A stretch of DNA of 64,000 nucleotides from Muribaculaceae bacterium (GTDB taxonomy: Bacteria; Bacteroidota; Bacteroidia; Bacteroidales; Muribaculaceae). Of the stretch, positions 14,384 through 24,263 are shown piece after piece. The position numbers and the translations under genes were made by a program. Under the pieces are notes generated by a model that saw nothing but the letters and a program-made list of their open reading frames with translations, did no database searches and was not told the DNA's origin. Location of the stretch: contig JAFYYG010000058.1 in NCBI GenBank assembly GCA_017557625.1, positions 19,297 through 83,296 on the forward strand, in the 5' to 3' direction. Position 1 is the stretch's first letter; the number at the start of each line of letters is the position of its first letter.

Positions 14384-16063
14384 TTACATATAAGATGTGT
14401 CAAGATTGTCGGTAGGCGGCACTTCGTAGCGGGTGCCGGTGGACTTGTGGATGCGGCGGCGGGCTTTGGGTGTCATGCCGGGTCGCGTGAGTCGTGGGCG
14501 GTATCCGCTGGAGTTGTGCTTGTAGTTGCCGTTCTCGTCTTCTTCACGCACCACGCCGTCGTTATACTTCACTATCATGTGCCAAGCCATCTCTCGCCAT
14601 CGTGCCACCATCTGATTTCCCATCTTGTCGCCATAGTCGCTCAGCAGCGCGATGGCGCGGTCACGGTCGTTGCTCAACAGGCTGAGTGCTTGCTGCTCTA
14701 CCTCGGCTTGATGTGAGAAATAGCTCGCCTGCAATGAGTCGCGCACCGACTCGAGTTCGGGGTAGAGTAGGCTCCATCGCGGATAAACCATATTGCTCAC
14801 CCAGTTGCTCACCCAGTAAGCGCTCTCTTCGCTGAAGTGGAAAGCGTCGCCCACGTTGTAGCAGTGAGGCACTCGGTTGGCACAGCAATAGACAGGTGTG
14901 TAAGCCACCATTCCGCTGTCGTCGCTGCCCCACCATATCACTCCACCCACTTCTCGTGGCATGAAGCTGCGCAGCTGGCTCACGAAGGTGAAAGCCGTGT
15001 GAGCGGTGGAAACCGCCCGCTCGTTGAACATGGTAGTGCCATCATCGTCATACCGAAGAGGTTGCGGACGGAACGGAGTGTCGTAGATTCCCGCTCCCGG
15101 GTCATCTTCCTGGTCAAATGAGAACGGGGTTCCCTCAAGGTGGTCGCGCAAGCACTCTATCACAGTATTCACGCTGAGTGGCTCGTCGGGGATTATCCAT
15201 AGAGGCAGCGGCTCAACCTCGCTCATGGGCTTTATACCTTCAATATACGGAATATAACGGTCCATGCCAGTAGTCAAGCGACGGTAGATAGCCCACACAC
15301 GCGAGTCGCCCAGCCGTCGTCCGCCGAAGGTGGGAGGATTATAAGCATCACAGAAGCTGAACTCACTGTCGCGTCCCTTGAAATATCCTCTCTTGCGGGC
15401 AAAACTTATGCAGTTGCTCGAAATCTTCACATTGGCGGTATCGGTAAGATCCACTTGGCGTATGCGGCTTTGGTTGGCATGCGCCATCACGGCATTGTCG
15501 GGCACTCGCACCGCTATCCACACCACACTCTTGCTGCCTGGTCCGCAGCCTATCATCTCAAGAAGCCATGCCTCATTGGGGTCGCACACCGTGAACGACT
15601 CCCCCGAGCTGCAGAAGCCATATTTCTCTACAAGACTCGTCATCACTTCGATGGCCTCACGGGCAGTGCGTGAGCGTTGCAGACCTAAGAGCATCAGCGA
15701 GCCATAGTCGATGATTCCTGTGGTATCGACCAGTTCTTCACGGCCATCGAAGGTGCTCTCACCAATTGACACCTGCCATTCATTGATGTGTCCATTCACA
15801 AGATAGGTGACTGGAGCCTCGGGGATTTTACCGTGATAAACCCTTGTGTCTCGATCATAAATCTCACGCATGGTGCCAGGACTGTGGGTGCCAGCCTCAA
15901 AGCGTGGCATCTTGTGCATAGCGCCCCACGAGTCAATATTATAGGTGCACATCACCGAGCCGTCAACAGTCGCCTTCTTGCCCACAAGAATGCTCGTGCA
16001 CGCCTCACCGTGTGGCACACAAAGTGCCACCAACGCTGTCAATAATAATAATTTCTTCATCAT
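14384..16063 (-). CDS. Secreted C69-family dipeptidase
   Basis: This 559-residue protein belongs to peptidase family C69 (PepD-like, Ntn-hydrolase fold). A signal-like hydrophobic stretch covers residues 1-20. Cys22 in EACTSILVGKKAT is the expected nucleophile, exposed as the new N-terminus after processing. Typical family blocks follow (DGSVMCTYNIDSWG, DYGSLMLLGLQRSRTA, GSDDSGMVAYTPVYCC). It probably hydrolyses dipeptides in the periplasm or outside the cell. The start may be Met1 or Met2; a promoter lies upstream at 16088-16119. A relic of a paralogue sits at 12265-12363, on the other side of the reverse transcriptase unit, so there was once a pair of these genes. Confidence 0.93.
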   Translation of the reverse strand: MMKKLLLLTALVALCVPHGEACTSILVGKKATVDGSVMCTYNIDSWGAMHKMPRFEAGTHSPGTMREIYDRDTRVYHGKIPEAPVTYLVNGHINEWQVSIGESTFDGREELVDTTGIIDYGSLMLLGLQRSRTAREAIEVMTSLVEKYGFCSSGESFTVCDPNEAWLLEMIGCGPGSKSVVWIAVRVPDNAVMAHANQSRIRQVDLTDTANVKISSNCISFARKRGYFKGRDSEFSFCDAYNPPTFGGRRLGDSRVWAIYRRLTTGMDRYIPYIEGIKPMSEVEPLPLWIIPDEPLSVNTVIECLRDHLEGTPFSFDQEDDPGAGIYDTPFRPQPLRYDDDGTTMFNERAVSTAHTAFTFVSQLRSFMPREVGGVIWWGSDDSGMVAYTPVYCCANRVPHCYNVGDAFHFSEESAYWVSNWVSNMVYPRWSLLYPELESVRDSLQASYFSHQAEVEQQALSLLSNDRDRAIALLSDYGDKMGNQMVARWREMAWHMIVKYNDGVVREEDENGNYKHNSSGYRPRLTRPGMTPKARRRIHKSTGTRYEVPPTDNLDTSYM

Positions 16064-16087
16064 TTAGCTGTTTTGTTTATTCTTTTG

Positions 16088-16119
16088 CAAAGATAGTGAC
16101 TTTTTCCAGATAACACAAA
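16088..16119 (-). promoter_or_regulatory. Promoter of the C69 dipeptidase gene
   Basis: The reverse strand has TTTG (16116-16119), 20 bases, then TATCTTTG (16088-16095), close to the Bacteroidetes consensus. Transcription would start near 16081, about 20 nt before the start codon. Confidence 0.6.
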
Positions 16120-16225
16120 CTAACATAACTGATGCCTCGTGGAACCCATATAAGTCCACATAGTCTATACATAGTCCACATAGAAGCGTGTGAAACCAAA
16201 AAAATCAGATTTTTTCGCCAAATGG

Positions 16226-16256
16226 TTTGTCATTTAAAAAAATTGCACTACCTTTG
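16226..16256 (+). promoter_or_regulatory. Promoter of tRNA-Leu
   Basis: TTTG (16226-16229), exactly 19 bases, then TACCTTTG (16249-16256) match the Bacteroidetes promoter consensus. The tRNA begins 14 bases after the -7 box. Confidence 0.75.
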
Positions 16257-16269
16257 CACCGCTTTTCGA

Positions 16270-16353
16270 GCCCAGATGGCGGAATCGGTAGACGCGCTGG
16301 TCTCAAACACCAGTGGGGTAACACCCGTGCCGGTTCGACCCCGGCTCTGGGTA
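16270..16353 (+). tRNA. tRNA-Leu (CAA)
   Basis: An 84-base class II tRNA. The acceptor arms are GCCCAGA and TCTGGGT (a G-U at the first pair), followed by discriminator A. The anticodon arm is CTGGT-CTCAAAC-ACCAG, giving anticodon CAA, which reads UUG. A variable arm of the leucine type and a GGTTCGACC T-loop follow. The 3' CCA is not encoded. It has its own promoter and terminator. Confidence 0.96.
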
Positions 16354-16367
16354 CTGGCTTAAAAGCG

Positions 16368-16408
16368 CAAGGTGCTGATTATGAAAAATTTTCAGCTCCT
16401 TGTTTTTA
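16368..16408 (+). terminator. Terminator after tRNA-Leu
   Basis: CAAGGTGCTGA (16368-16378) pairs with TCAGCTCCTTG (16392-16402) with one mismatch. A T-rich tract follows at once. Confidence 0.8.
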
Positions 16409-16695
16409 TTTTACTTGAACATTTTTGATTCTATAGATAATGTATGTGTTACATGGATAAATTTGATGGTTTCAATTTTGGTCGTTTGCATAATATGTGA
16501 AATTTATACATGACTTGCCATTTCATTTGATAGTCCATTATTATCAAATTGGTGATTTTTTGCTTAATTAAAGAAATTTTTCCTTATTTGTGTGTTATAT
16601 ATAAAATAAATATGTAATTTTGCGTTCTAATAATTGAGGTTTATTCAATAAGAGAAAAAATCAACCAACAATAACACTAAAAATCAATTACAGCT
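16409..16695 (+). promoter_or_regulatory. pckA upstream region
   Basis: This AT-rich region holds a -7-like box TAATTTTG (16615-16622), with a TTTG at 16587-16590 that is 24 bases away, longer than the usual 19-20. The predicted leader of about 65 nt ends in an A-rich initiation region. I see no ORF in it. Confidence 0.4.
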
Positions 16696-18309
16696 ATGGC
16701 AAAATTTGATAAGTCAGTATTAGCGAAGTATGGCATCACCGATGTTCAGGAGGTGCTTTACAACCCCACTTATGAGGTATTGTTCAACGAGGAGACCAAA
16801 GACGGTCTCGAGGGCTTTGACGTGGGCCAGGAGACTGAGCTTGGCGCCATCAACGTGATGACCGGCATCTACACCGGCCGCTCGCCTAAGGACAAGTTCA
16901 TCGTGATGGACGAGAACAGCAAGAACACCGTGTGGTGGACTACTCCCGAATATCCCAACGACAACCACCCTGCCAGCCTCGAGACTTGGGCTGCAGTGAA
17001 AGAGCTCGCTCAAAAGCAGCTGAGCGGCAAGCGCCTGTTTGTCGTTGACGGTTTCTGCGGCACCCACAAGGACACCCGCATGAAGGTGCGCTTCATCATG
17101 GAGGTGGCTTGGCAGGCTCACTTCGTGACCAATATGTTTATCCGTCCTCAGAACGAGGAGGAGTTTGACCAGGAGCCCGACTTCATCGTTTACACCGCCA
17201 GCAAGGCAAAGGTGGAGAACTACAAGGAACTCGGCCTCAACAGCGAGACAGCAGTTGTCTTCAACGTATCGAGCAAGGAGCAGGTAATCCTCAACACTTG
17301 GTATGGTGGCGAGATGAAGAAAGGTCTGTTCTCAATGATGAACTATTACCTGCCACTGAAGGGCATCGCCGCTATGCACTGCTCTGCCAACACCGACATG
17401 AACGGCGAGAATACCGCCATCTTCTTCGGCTTGAGCGGCACCGGTAAGACCACACTCTCAACCGATCCTAAGCGCAAACTCATCGGCGACGACGAGCACG
17501 GCTGGGACGACGAGGGCGTATTCAACTTTGAGGGTGGCTGCTATGCCAAGGTTATCAATCTTGACAAGGAGAGCGAGCCCGACATCTACAACGCTATCCG
17601 CCGCGACGCGCTACTCGAGAACGTTACCGTTGACGAGAATGGCGTACTCGACTTCGCCGACAAGAGCGTTACCGAGAACACCCGCGTTTCTTACCCAATC
17701 TACCACATCAAGAACATCGTGCGCCCACAGAGCCACGGCCCCGCTGCAAAGCAGGTAATCTTCTTGAGCGCCGACGCATTTGGCGTGCTGCCTCCAGTGT
17801 CAATCTTGACTCCCGAGCAGACTAAGTACTACTTCTTGAGCGGCTTCACCGCTAAACTGGCAGGTACTGAGCGTGGCATCACCGAGCCTACTCCAACCTT
17901 CAGCGCATGCTTCGGCCAGGCATTCCTTGAGTTGCACCCAACCAAATATGCCGAGGAACTCGTTAAGCGCATGCAGGTGAGCGGTGCAAAGGCTTACTTG
18001 GTGAACACCGGCTGGAACGGCAGCGGCAAGCGCATCTCGATTCGCGACACCCGCGGCATCATCGACGCTATCCTCAACCACAGCATCGACAACGCTCCAA
18101 CTAAGGAGATTCCTTACTTCAACTTCACCGTTCCCACTCAGCTCGAAGGCGTAGATCCAGCTATTCTTGATCCACGCGACACCTACGCTGATCCCGCTAT
18201 TTGGGAGGAGAAGGCTAAAGACTTGGCAAGCCGCTTCATCAAGAACTTCGCCAAGTATGAGAGCAACGAGGCAGGCAAGGCACTCGTGGCCGCAGGACCA
18301 CAACTTTAA
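16696..18309 (+). CDS. pckA: Phosphoenolpyruvate carboxykinase (ATP)
   Basis: PckA interconverts oxaloacetate + ATP and phosphoenolpyruvate + CO2 + ADP. In gut Bacteroidales it is thought to run mainly towards oxaloacetate on the way to succinate. The 537-residue length fits the ATP-dependent family. The phosphate-binding loop [14 protein letters not shown] lies near residues 246-259, and the block [22 protein letters not shown] holds the metal-binding acidic residues. [11 protein letters not shown] near residue 58 is also characteristic. The codon use is strongly GC-ended compared with flanking DNA, which suggests high expression. It has a separate promoter region and a strong terminator, so it is probably monocistronic. 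Confidence 0.98.
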   Translation: MAKFDKSVLAKYGITDVQEVLYNPTYEVLFNEETKDGLEGFDVGQETELGAINVMTGIYTGRSPKDKFIVMDENSKNTVWWTTPEYPNDNHPASLETWAAVKELAQKQLSGKRLFVVDGFCGTHKDTRMKVRFIMEVAWQAHFVTNMFIRPQNEEEFDQEPDFIVYTASKAKVENYKELGLNSETAVVFNVSSKEQVILNTWYGGEMKKGLFSMMNYYLPLKGIAAMHCSANTDMNGENTAIFFGLSGTGKTTLSTDPKRKLIGDDEHGWDDEGVFNFEGGCYAKVINLDKESEPDIYNAIRRDALLENVTVDENGVLDFADKSVTENTRVSYPIYHIKNIVRPQSHGPAAKQVIFLSADAFGVLPPVSILTPEQTKYYFLSGFTAKLAGTERGITEPTPTFSACFGQAFLELHPTKYAEELVKRMQVSGAKAYLVNTGWNGSGKRISIRDTRGIIDAILNHSIDNAPTKEIPYFNFTVPTQLEGVDPAILDPRDTYADPAIWEEKAKDLASRFIKNFAKYESNEAGKALVAAGPQL

Positions 18310-18400
18310 AGTGCTTCGTGCTGTTATTAATAATCATTGAGCATTTTGAGCTAATATATATAATTAGAATAAGTAGTAATTTTGTTTCATAATTTTAAGT

Positions 18401-18444
18401 TCAATCGCCGCACACCCGTGAGGGATCTGCGGCGATTGTTTTTT
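18401..18444 (+). terminator. Terminator after pckA
   Basis: CAATCGCCGCA (18401-18411) and TGCGGCGATTG (18427-18437) form a perfect 11-bp stem followed by seven T. On the other strand A-rich sequence precedes the converging uridine kinase-like gene, so it mainly serves pckA. Confidence 0.9.
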
Positions 18445-18499
18445 TGTTGAAGAGCGGTGTGCCCCCATCAATTATCCCGATTTGGGATTATGAATTGAA

Positions 18500-20173
18500 T
18501 TAATCCCTGAAGCTGCTGCCACCGAGGAACTCGCGGATAAGGCTGGTGCTTGGGATGGTGGAGTCACTGATAGGCTTGAAGTAGCGCAGGAATTGCAGCA
18601 GACGACTTGCCAAAGCGTACTCGGGCACGTTGCTCGGCACTTTTTTAAGAATGGGCTCGGCTTGTTCCTTCATCACCGCAAGCTCAAAAAGTAGCGATGA
18701 GTTGAGCATGGCGTCGGCATTCTCCTGATAGGGGAAAATCCATTTTTCTTCGCCACGGCGCACACTTAGCCAGCGTGCGATACTCGCGCGGGCATCAGCG
18801 CCACGGTATTTGTAGTCGCGCACGATGCGGCGCAGCAAACGGTTGTCGCTGGTAGATACCCAGTTGTGGTCGTCAATGCTCAGTGTGGTTAGAGCGCTCA
18901 CATACACGCGGTATTTCATCTCTTCGGGAATATCCTTGGTGAGCTCGGGGTTCAGTCCGTGGATGCCTTCCATTAGCAGGATGTTGTTTTCCTTGAGTTG
19001 GAGGGTGTCGCCTCGGTATTCGCGCTCGCCAGTCTGGAAGTTGTAGGTAGGCATCTTCACCTCCTCGCCGTTGATGAGAGCCTTTAGGTCTTTATTGAAC
19101 TGCTCCAGGTCAAGGGCATAGAGCGACTCATAATCATAGTCGCCTTTCTCATCTCGTGGCGTGTGCTCACGGTCGATAAAGTAATTGTCAAGCGATATTA
19201 CCTTAGGCACGATATAATTGGTGAGCAATTGGATGGCCAATCGCTTGCTCGACGTGGTCTTGCCGCTCGATGAGGGTCCTGCGATGAGCACCACACGGGC
19301 GCCACCATCGTGGTAGCGCTGGGTGATGTCATCGGCGATGCGCGAAAACATCTTGTCGTGCAACGCCTCGGCCACGTTGATGATGTCGGGAGCCCAGCCT
19401 TTCTCAATGGCTTTGTTGAGCGTGCCCACATCGTCGAGACCCACGATGTCGTTAAATTTCACATAATTAGTGAAAGCTTTGAACATTTTATCCATGGGAT
19501 AAGACTTGCGGGGCTTAGTCTCGTCATTGGGGTCGGGGCCTAACAATAGCATACCATCCTTATATGGCTCAAGGTCAAAGGCTGTGAGATAACCCGTAGA
19601 TGGCGCAAGTGGCTCATAGTAGCTGTCGATGATGTTGTCGAGTTTGTAGAAAACGGTGTACAGGTCATCGCTTGATTCCAGTAAGCGCACCTTGTCGTTG
19701 AGTCCCTGCTTGCGGAACATCTCCACCACATCGGTGGTGAGGCGTTCACGGCGCACAAATTTGATGTCCTGGTCCACAATTTCCTGCATACGTGCCTTTA
19801 AGCGCTTGATATTATCGGGAGTAATGATTTCCTCATCGTGCTTGATTTTGCAGTAAAAGCCTCCCGATATGCTGTGCTCTATGCGCAGGCGCTTGCCAGG
19901 GAACAAATCCTCAATGGCCTTGTAGAGAACCATGCACAGCGAGTGGATATATACCCTTATGCCCTGCGGGGATAAAGTCTCTACATATTCCACCATCTTA
20001 GGACCAAACACTGGATAGTTTAGCGCCTCAACCTTGTTGTTTACCATAGCGCAGATGGGTCTGAACGGAATGCGCTTCTCAATAGTTTCGTATATCTCTT
20101 GCAAGGTATCGCCACCGTCGATGTCGATATACTCTTGTGTGTTCTTGCAAAAAATCTTTAAGTCGTTGTTCAT
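18500..20173 (-). CDS. Uridine kinase-like nucleoside kinase with N-terminal TGS/SAD-like region
   Basis: This 557-residue protein has a C-terminal phosphoribulokinase/uridine kinase domain with P-loop GPSSSGKTT at residues 299-307. About 280 residues precede it that resemble the TGS and second additional domains of threonyl-tRNA synthetases, including RIEHSISGGFYC around His100. This fusion occurs widely in Bacteroidetes and Firmicutes (from memory). The kinase domain should phosphorylate uridine or cytidine, or a related nucleoside, in the cytoplasm; the role of the N-terminal part is not known to me. It converges on pckA across the 18401 terminator. Low-complexity words (AGTTTAAAGTTCATAGTTCACAG) lie just upstream of the start. 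Confidence 0.85.
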   Translation of the reverse strand: MNNDLKIFCKNTQEYIDIDGGDTLQEIYETIEKRIPFRPICAMVNNKVEALNYPVFGPKMVEYVETLSPQGIRVYIHSLCMVLYKAIEDLFPGKRLRIEHSISGGFYCKIKHDEEIITPDNIKRLKARMQEIVDQDIKFVRRERLTTDVVEMFRKQGLNDKVRLLESSDDLYTVFYKLDNIIDSYYEPLAPSTGYLTAFDLEPYKDGMLLLGPDPNDETKPRKSYPMDKMFKAFTNYVKFNDIVGLDDVGTLNKAIEKGWAPDIINVAEALHDKMFSRIADDITQRYHDGGARVVLIAGPSSSGKTTSSKRLAIQLLTNYIVPKVISLDNYFIDREHTPRDEKGDYDYESLYALDLEQFNKDLKALINGEEVKMPTYNFQTGEREYRGDTLQLKENNILLMEGIHGLNPELTKDIPEEMKYRVYVSALTTLSIDDHNWVSTSDNRLLRRIVRDYKYRGADARASIARWLSVRRGEEKWIFPYQENADAMLNSSLLFELAVMKEQAEPILKKVPSNVPEYALASRLLQFLRYFKPISDSTIPSTSLIREFLGGSSFRD

Positions 20174-20254
20174 ATTATCTTTAATTCATAGTTTAAAGTT
20201 CATAGTTCACAGTTTTTTTGTTCTTATGGATTTTCTAGAAATTCTAGATTCTCT

Positions 20255-20281
20255 GGCGGACAAGGCGCGCCTTGTCCCTAC
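20255..20281. repeat. REP-like palindrome, copy 1
   Basis: The 20-bp perfect palindrome GGACAAGGCG/CGCCTTGTCC (20258-20277) is flanked by GGC and CTAC. The same 27-base element, in the opposite orientation and with the two centre bases changed, is at 59937-59963. The CTA of this copy supplies the stop codon of the 91-residue gene on the reverse strand. Confidence 0.7.
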
Positions 20282-20553
20282 TTTATACTTGCGAGTGTGT
20301 AGATTGCGGCGTAGCTGAGCCAGAGAACTACCAGCAGCACCCACATCACTTCGCGACGCTCGTTGCGGCAATGCCATGCCAACCCCAGCGAGACAAGAGC
20401 ATAGAATGGAAATATCATCATCAGCACACGCTTGGTGCCGCTGAACACGAAAGCCGTGTCGTGCAGCAGTGACACTGGCCACCATAGCAGTGGCAGCGCC
20501 GACAGCCCTATCAAGAGCTTAATCCAGCGTGGGGTATGCTCTCTGTCCTCCAT
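20278..20553 (-). CDS. Small membrane protein, 91 aa
   Basis: This protein has about three hydrophobic segments (residues 11-28, 40-60 and 69-88) and is likely to span the inner membrane. No family is recognised. Its ATG overlaps the stop of the upstream TPR gene in the arrangement TAATG, which implies translational coupling and supports a real gene. The stop codon lies in a REP-like palindrome, so the C-terminus may have been changed by insertion of that element. Function unknown; it is probably made with the two TPR proteins. Confidence 0.65.
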   Translation of the reverse strand: MEDREHTPRWIKLLIGLSALPLLWWPVSLLHDTAFVFSGTKRVLMMIFPFYALVSLGLAWHCRNERREVMWVLLVVLWLSYAAIYTLASIK

Positions 20554-22454
20554 TATTTCTTAAGGTTCAACTCGCCGTTAAGCCACTTTTGCTTATAGCG
20601 GTTTATTATTTCCATGAATTGAGGCGACTTGCGAGCGTTGTTGAGATCATCATCGAGGATTGCATAGTCGAATTCGGTGGCGGTATTGTCTTCGGCGTAA
20701 TAGCGCTCCAGGAAGTATAGCGCACGGTCGATATCGCCAAGCAAAGAGTAGACACAAGCGAGGTTGTAGAACGACATCACCTCTGATGGCATATCATTCT
20801 CGGTCTCGGTGGCAGTGGCAGCAAGTTCGGAATTTCGAGCCATTTCATCGAGCATAACTTTTGACTGTTCGGTCTCACCCATATAATACAGGGCAAATAT
20901 CTTCCTCTCGTTTGAGCACTCATCGGCACTGATAATCTCTTGCAGTTCCTCACGGGCCATGTCGTTCTTTCCCCACATTGCGAGCACTAAGGCATGATTG
21001 TATTTAGCATCTATGTCATCTTCATACTGCTCACTCCACTCGTCACACACCTCAAGGGCTTTGGCATACTGTCCCTTGTTGATATATCCTCGCACTAACG
21101 TCCCATAACCCAAAGTAGATTCCTTACCAAAAGCCTTGCAATAGATCTCAGAATCATAAATCTGCTCTTCGTTCATGCCACACCACATTTCTATCCTAAT
21201 TTTAGTTTTCAAAAGCTCCTCCTTGATGCTAATGCCTTCGGAGTCTTCAGGCATCCTCAAAGCATAGTTGAGAATTTTAAGAGCTTGAGGAGCATCGCCT
21301 AGCATATAGTGGCAATCTGCTTTCAACGAGAGAAGAGGTGCTGAAGGTTTGCGCTCCAGCAACTTGTCAAAGCAAATAAGTGCACTACGATAGTCTTTGT
21401 CAAAATAATACAACAAACCCTCGAAATAGCTCCACTCGGTCGCTACTTGCTTATCATCGTCGTTAACCTCGGACATCTCGGCTTCCAACTGATGCAATTT
21501 GCTGATTACCATTGTTTTGCAGTCATCATTAACATCATAGATAGTACTTATATTTTGAAAAAGGTTACTTCCCTGGAATTTTTTGTAACAATCAATAGTC
21601 TTGTCAAGGGCTTCTTGATAATTACCCTCTGCTATCAGCATATTAAAGAGCTGCTGATAGGCATCACTATCACTATCGTCATTAGCGATAGCCTTGTTTA
21701 TGAGTGTCTTGGCCTTGTCATAATCATTGTTGTCGATATACACTTTTGCCAATTTACACAATGCCTCATTGTCTTCATCAATCTTGTCGCCCAGCTTTGA
21801 GGCATATTGTAGTGCTTTATCATTGTCGCCGTGGTCCAGACAAAACTTCATGAGTATGTCATAGCTCTGATAGCAAGGCAATATGGTCGCAGCTTGTTCA
21901 TAGGCGGCAAGGGCTTTTTCTGTATCTTCAAGATCTACTTGAAGGTTACCATAAGTGATATAGGCTTTACAGAGGTTTTCCTTGTCGGCTGCGGGAATCA
22001 ATGAGATTCCTAATTCAAGCATTTCAACAACTTCCGTCTTCACTTGCTTAGACTCTGCAAATCGTTTTTGGATAAGGTTCTCGACCTCATCCTCACTGAT
22101 TTTGTTATCTCCATATAACAAATCAATTATAAACATGCTCAAATCACCGGTGTCCTCATTCTCGCGTGCAATGGCAGCACTGCACACCGCATATCCATTG
22201 CCAGGATGCTGCTTGAACTCATCCTGGAGCAAAGTGAGGGCGGCATCATAGTCGATGTCTTCCTCATTATTCTCGTTGTTGAGGATTGCTAGGGCTTTCT
22301 TGAAATTTGCGCTGTTGCGCCACTTGTTGTGCTTCTTGCTGTCGAAATACTCGGTGCTATCGTCATATCCGCCCGACAGCGTCTGCGCTGTGATTCCCAG
22401 ATTGCTGGCAACTATTATTGCCACAATGATTATGAGTGTTGTGAATTGTTTCAT
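20553..22454 (-). CDS. Secreted TPR-repeat protein A
   Basis: This 633-residue protein starts with a signal-like segment (MKQFTTLIIIVAIIVASNLG, then ITAQ). Tetratricopeptide-like helical pairs occur along most of its length, for example AYITYGNLQVDLEDTEKALAAYEQA and AKVYIDNNDYDKAKTLINKA. It is acidic. TPR proteins usually hold partners rather than catalyse reactions; the partner here is unknown. It is clearly related to the next gene upstream in length, signal peptide position, opening motif (KHNKWRNSANFKKAL against KQNKWASSNYFAKGV) and closing segment, so the two arose by tandem duplication. The genes are 9 bp apart and the small membrane protein overlaps the end of this one: a three-gene operon. 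Confidence 0.85.
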   Translation of the reverse strand: MKQFTTLIIIVAIIVASNLGITAQTLSGGYDDSTEYFDSKKHNKWRNSANFKKALAILNNENNEEDIDYDAALTLLQDEFKQHPGNGYAVCSAAIARENEDTGDLSMFIIDLLYGDNKISEDEVENLIQKRFAESKQVKTEVVEMLELGISLIPAADKENLCKAYITYGNLQVDLEDTEKALAAYEQAATILPCYQSYDILMKFCLDHGDNDKALQYASKLGDKIDEDNEALCKLAKVYIDNNDYDKAKTLINKAIANDDSDSDAYQQLFNMLIAEGNYQEALDKTIDCYKKFQGSNLFQNISTIYDVNDDCKTMVISKLHQLEAEMSEVNDDDKQVATEWSYFEGLLYYFDKDYRSALICFDKLLERKPSAPLLSLKADCHYMLGDAPQALKILNYALRMPEDSEGISIKEELLKTKIRIEMWCGMNEEQIYDSEIYCKAFGKESTLGYGTLVRGYINKGQYAKALEVCDEWSEQYEDDIDAKYNHALVLAMWGKNDMAREELQEIISADECSNERKIFALYYMGETEQSKVMLDEMARNSELAATATETENDMPSEVMSFYNLACVYSLLGDIDRALYFLERYYAEDNTATEFDYAILDDDLNNARKSPQFMEIINRYKQKWLNGELNLKK

Positions 22455-22463
22455 GACTTCTAA

Positions 22464-24263
22464 TTATTTATTGGTGGGGGTTGCGTTGCTTTTCCAGATG
22501 GTTTTATACTTCTCTACAAGGGTCTTGTATTGTGGCAGCTCGCGCACGCTGTCGAGGCGCCAGTCGCGGTCCATGAACCCGAAATTGTAAGGCATAGAAT
22601 CGTGCAGGAAGTGCTTCTCTAGATATTCCAGAGCCTTGTCGCTATCGCCTATTTGGGCAAACACGGTGGTTATGGTATAGCATGATTCGGGTGTTTTCTC
22701 ATCGGCACGATTCAGCTGATGATTCTCCCATTCCTGCGCCAGCGAGTTGGCCATCTCGATGGCCTCGTCGCCACGTCCCAGTTCATACAGGGCAACGGCA
22801 CGATAAGGGAGGTCGTCATCAGGCAGTGGGTCAATTTCGGTGATTTGCAGCAAGCTGCGCTGTGCCTCGTCGTCACGTCCCAGACCTTTCAGAGCAGTGG
22901 CATAAAGCGAGAGGGCGCTTGCGCCATCGTCCTTGTCAAGCATGGGTTCAAGGATTGTGGCCGCCTGCGCATAGTCGTGTTCTTGCAGCAATAGTTCGGC
23001 AAGGATAAAACGTTGAAAAAACTCTGTTTCATCTATATTTTTAACGATTTCCACCCCTGTCATCTTCTCGCTAATCACCTTGCTCGCCATACCTAAGTTC
23101 ACGAGCATCACGTCGCGTTCGGTCAGATAGTCACTTCCACCCTCCATCACGGTTGCCGCTTCTATATATTTCAAGGCATTGTCGGTGTCGCCAAGCATAT
23201 AGTAGCAATTGGATATCTCGTTATAGACCATAGCCACCCGCTCGGTTTTTTCCACTTTCTTAAAGTATTCGAGAGCGCCTTTGTAGTCCTTCTTTAACTT
23301 CATGATGCGTCCCAGCATGAAGTTCCAAATCACTTCTTCACCATTCTCGGCAAACATCCTCTGCTTTATTTTTATCTCGGCAAGGTCTGGATTTTTCTCG
23401 GCAAGGTCCAAAAACATTTGTATTGCGTCGCTAAAATCATAATCTGTGATACAGGTCAGCGCCAAGTCCATAGCCTCGCTGTCACGGTCCAATTCTTTTA
23501 AAGATATTATTTTCAATGATGCAATCTGAATGTCAAGAGCATCCTCATCTTGAGCCTTGAGCATAGCGTTATATTCCTCACACAGCGCAAGGCACTGAGC
23601 ATAATCTTTATTCCTGTAGGCCATAACTGCCAGCACCTTCACGTTGCTGGGGTCGTCGGGACAGAGCTTACGAAGCGCCTGAGCGTCGGCAATGACAACC
23701 TCGGTGTTGCTGAAGCAGAAATCCATGTGCTCATTATACACATCTTCGCAAGGATGCACGGCAATCGCCTTGTTGTAGCACTCTACAACCTGGAGGCTGT
23801 CAAGGTCTTCAAAGTTGCGAAGCATCGAAGCTTTTACGCGATAGGCCTGGCACAGCGCCTCGCCGTCGGTGGTGGGAAGCAGCGACAGACCCTTGTCAAA
23901 CAGCGGCAGCGCAGCTCTCATGCCTTTAAATCCCTTCTCTATGGCGATATTTATTTCTTCTTCGCTTCTATCATCACTGTAAATGTTGGTGTACATCTCA
24001 TTCTTGGCTGCCGTAAACTGGCACTGCGCAAGGTTGCAGACGGCATATCCGTTGGACGGATGCTGTTTCACTTCCTTCCCAAACATGTCGATAGCATCTT
24101 CTAGGTCATCGTCATTAATAGCATTCACCCCCTTAGCAAAATAATTGCTAGAGGCCCACTTGTTTTGCTTAGTGTTAATAAGTATGCCATTAAAATCTTC
24201 GGCGAGTGCTGTCATGCTCATGGCAAAGAGCAGCGAAGCAAAAAGAAGTTTTCTTGATTTCAT
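22464..24263 (-). CDS. Secreted TPR-repeat protein B (paralogue of A)
   Basis: This 599-residue protein has an N-terminal signal sequence (MKSRKLLFASLLFAMSMTALA) followed by many TPR-like units, such as AYRNKDYAQCLALCEEYNAM and LAELLLQEHDYAQAATILEPML. It shares the order of motifs with the 633-residue neighbour but has diverged well below identity, so the duplication is old. It is the first gene of the operon. The upstream 150 bp before tRNA-Pro are A-rich. It is probably periplasmic. The biochemical role is unknown; I see no catalytic domain. Confidence 0.85.
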   Translation of the reverse strand: MKSRKLLFASLLFAMSMTALAEDFNGILINTKQNKWASSNYFAKGVNAINDDDLEDAIDMFGKEVKQHPSNGYAVCNLAQCQFTAAKNEMYTNIYSDDRSEEEINIAIEKGFKGMRAALPLFDKGLSLLPTTDGEALCQAYRVKASMLRNFEDLDSLQVVECYNKAIAVHPCEDVYNEHMDFCFSNTEVVIADAQALRKLCPDDPSNVKVLAVMAYRNKDYAQCLALCEEYNAMLKAQDEDALDIQIASLKIISLKELDRDSEAMDLALTCITDYDFSDAIQMFLDLAEKNPDLAEIKIKQRMFAENGEEVIWNFMLGRIMKLKKDYKGALEYFKKVEKTERVAMVYNEISNCYYMLGDTDNALKYIEAATVMEGGSDYLTERDVMLVNLGMASKVISEKMTGVEIVKNIDETEFFQRFILAELLLQEHDYAQAATILEPMLDKDDGASALSLYATALKGLGRDDEAQRSLLQITEIDPLPDDDLPYRAVALYELGRGDEAIEMANSLAQEWENHQLNRADEKTPESCYTITTVFAQIGDSDKALEYLEKHFLHDSMPYNFGFMDRDWRLDSVRELPQYKTLVEKYKTIWKSNATPTNK

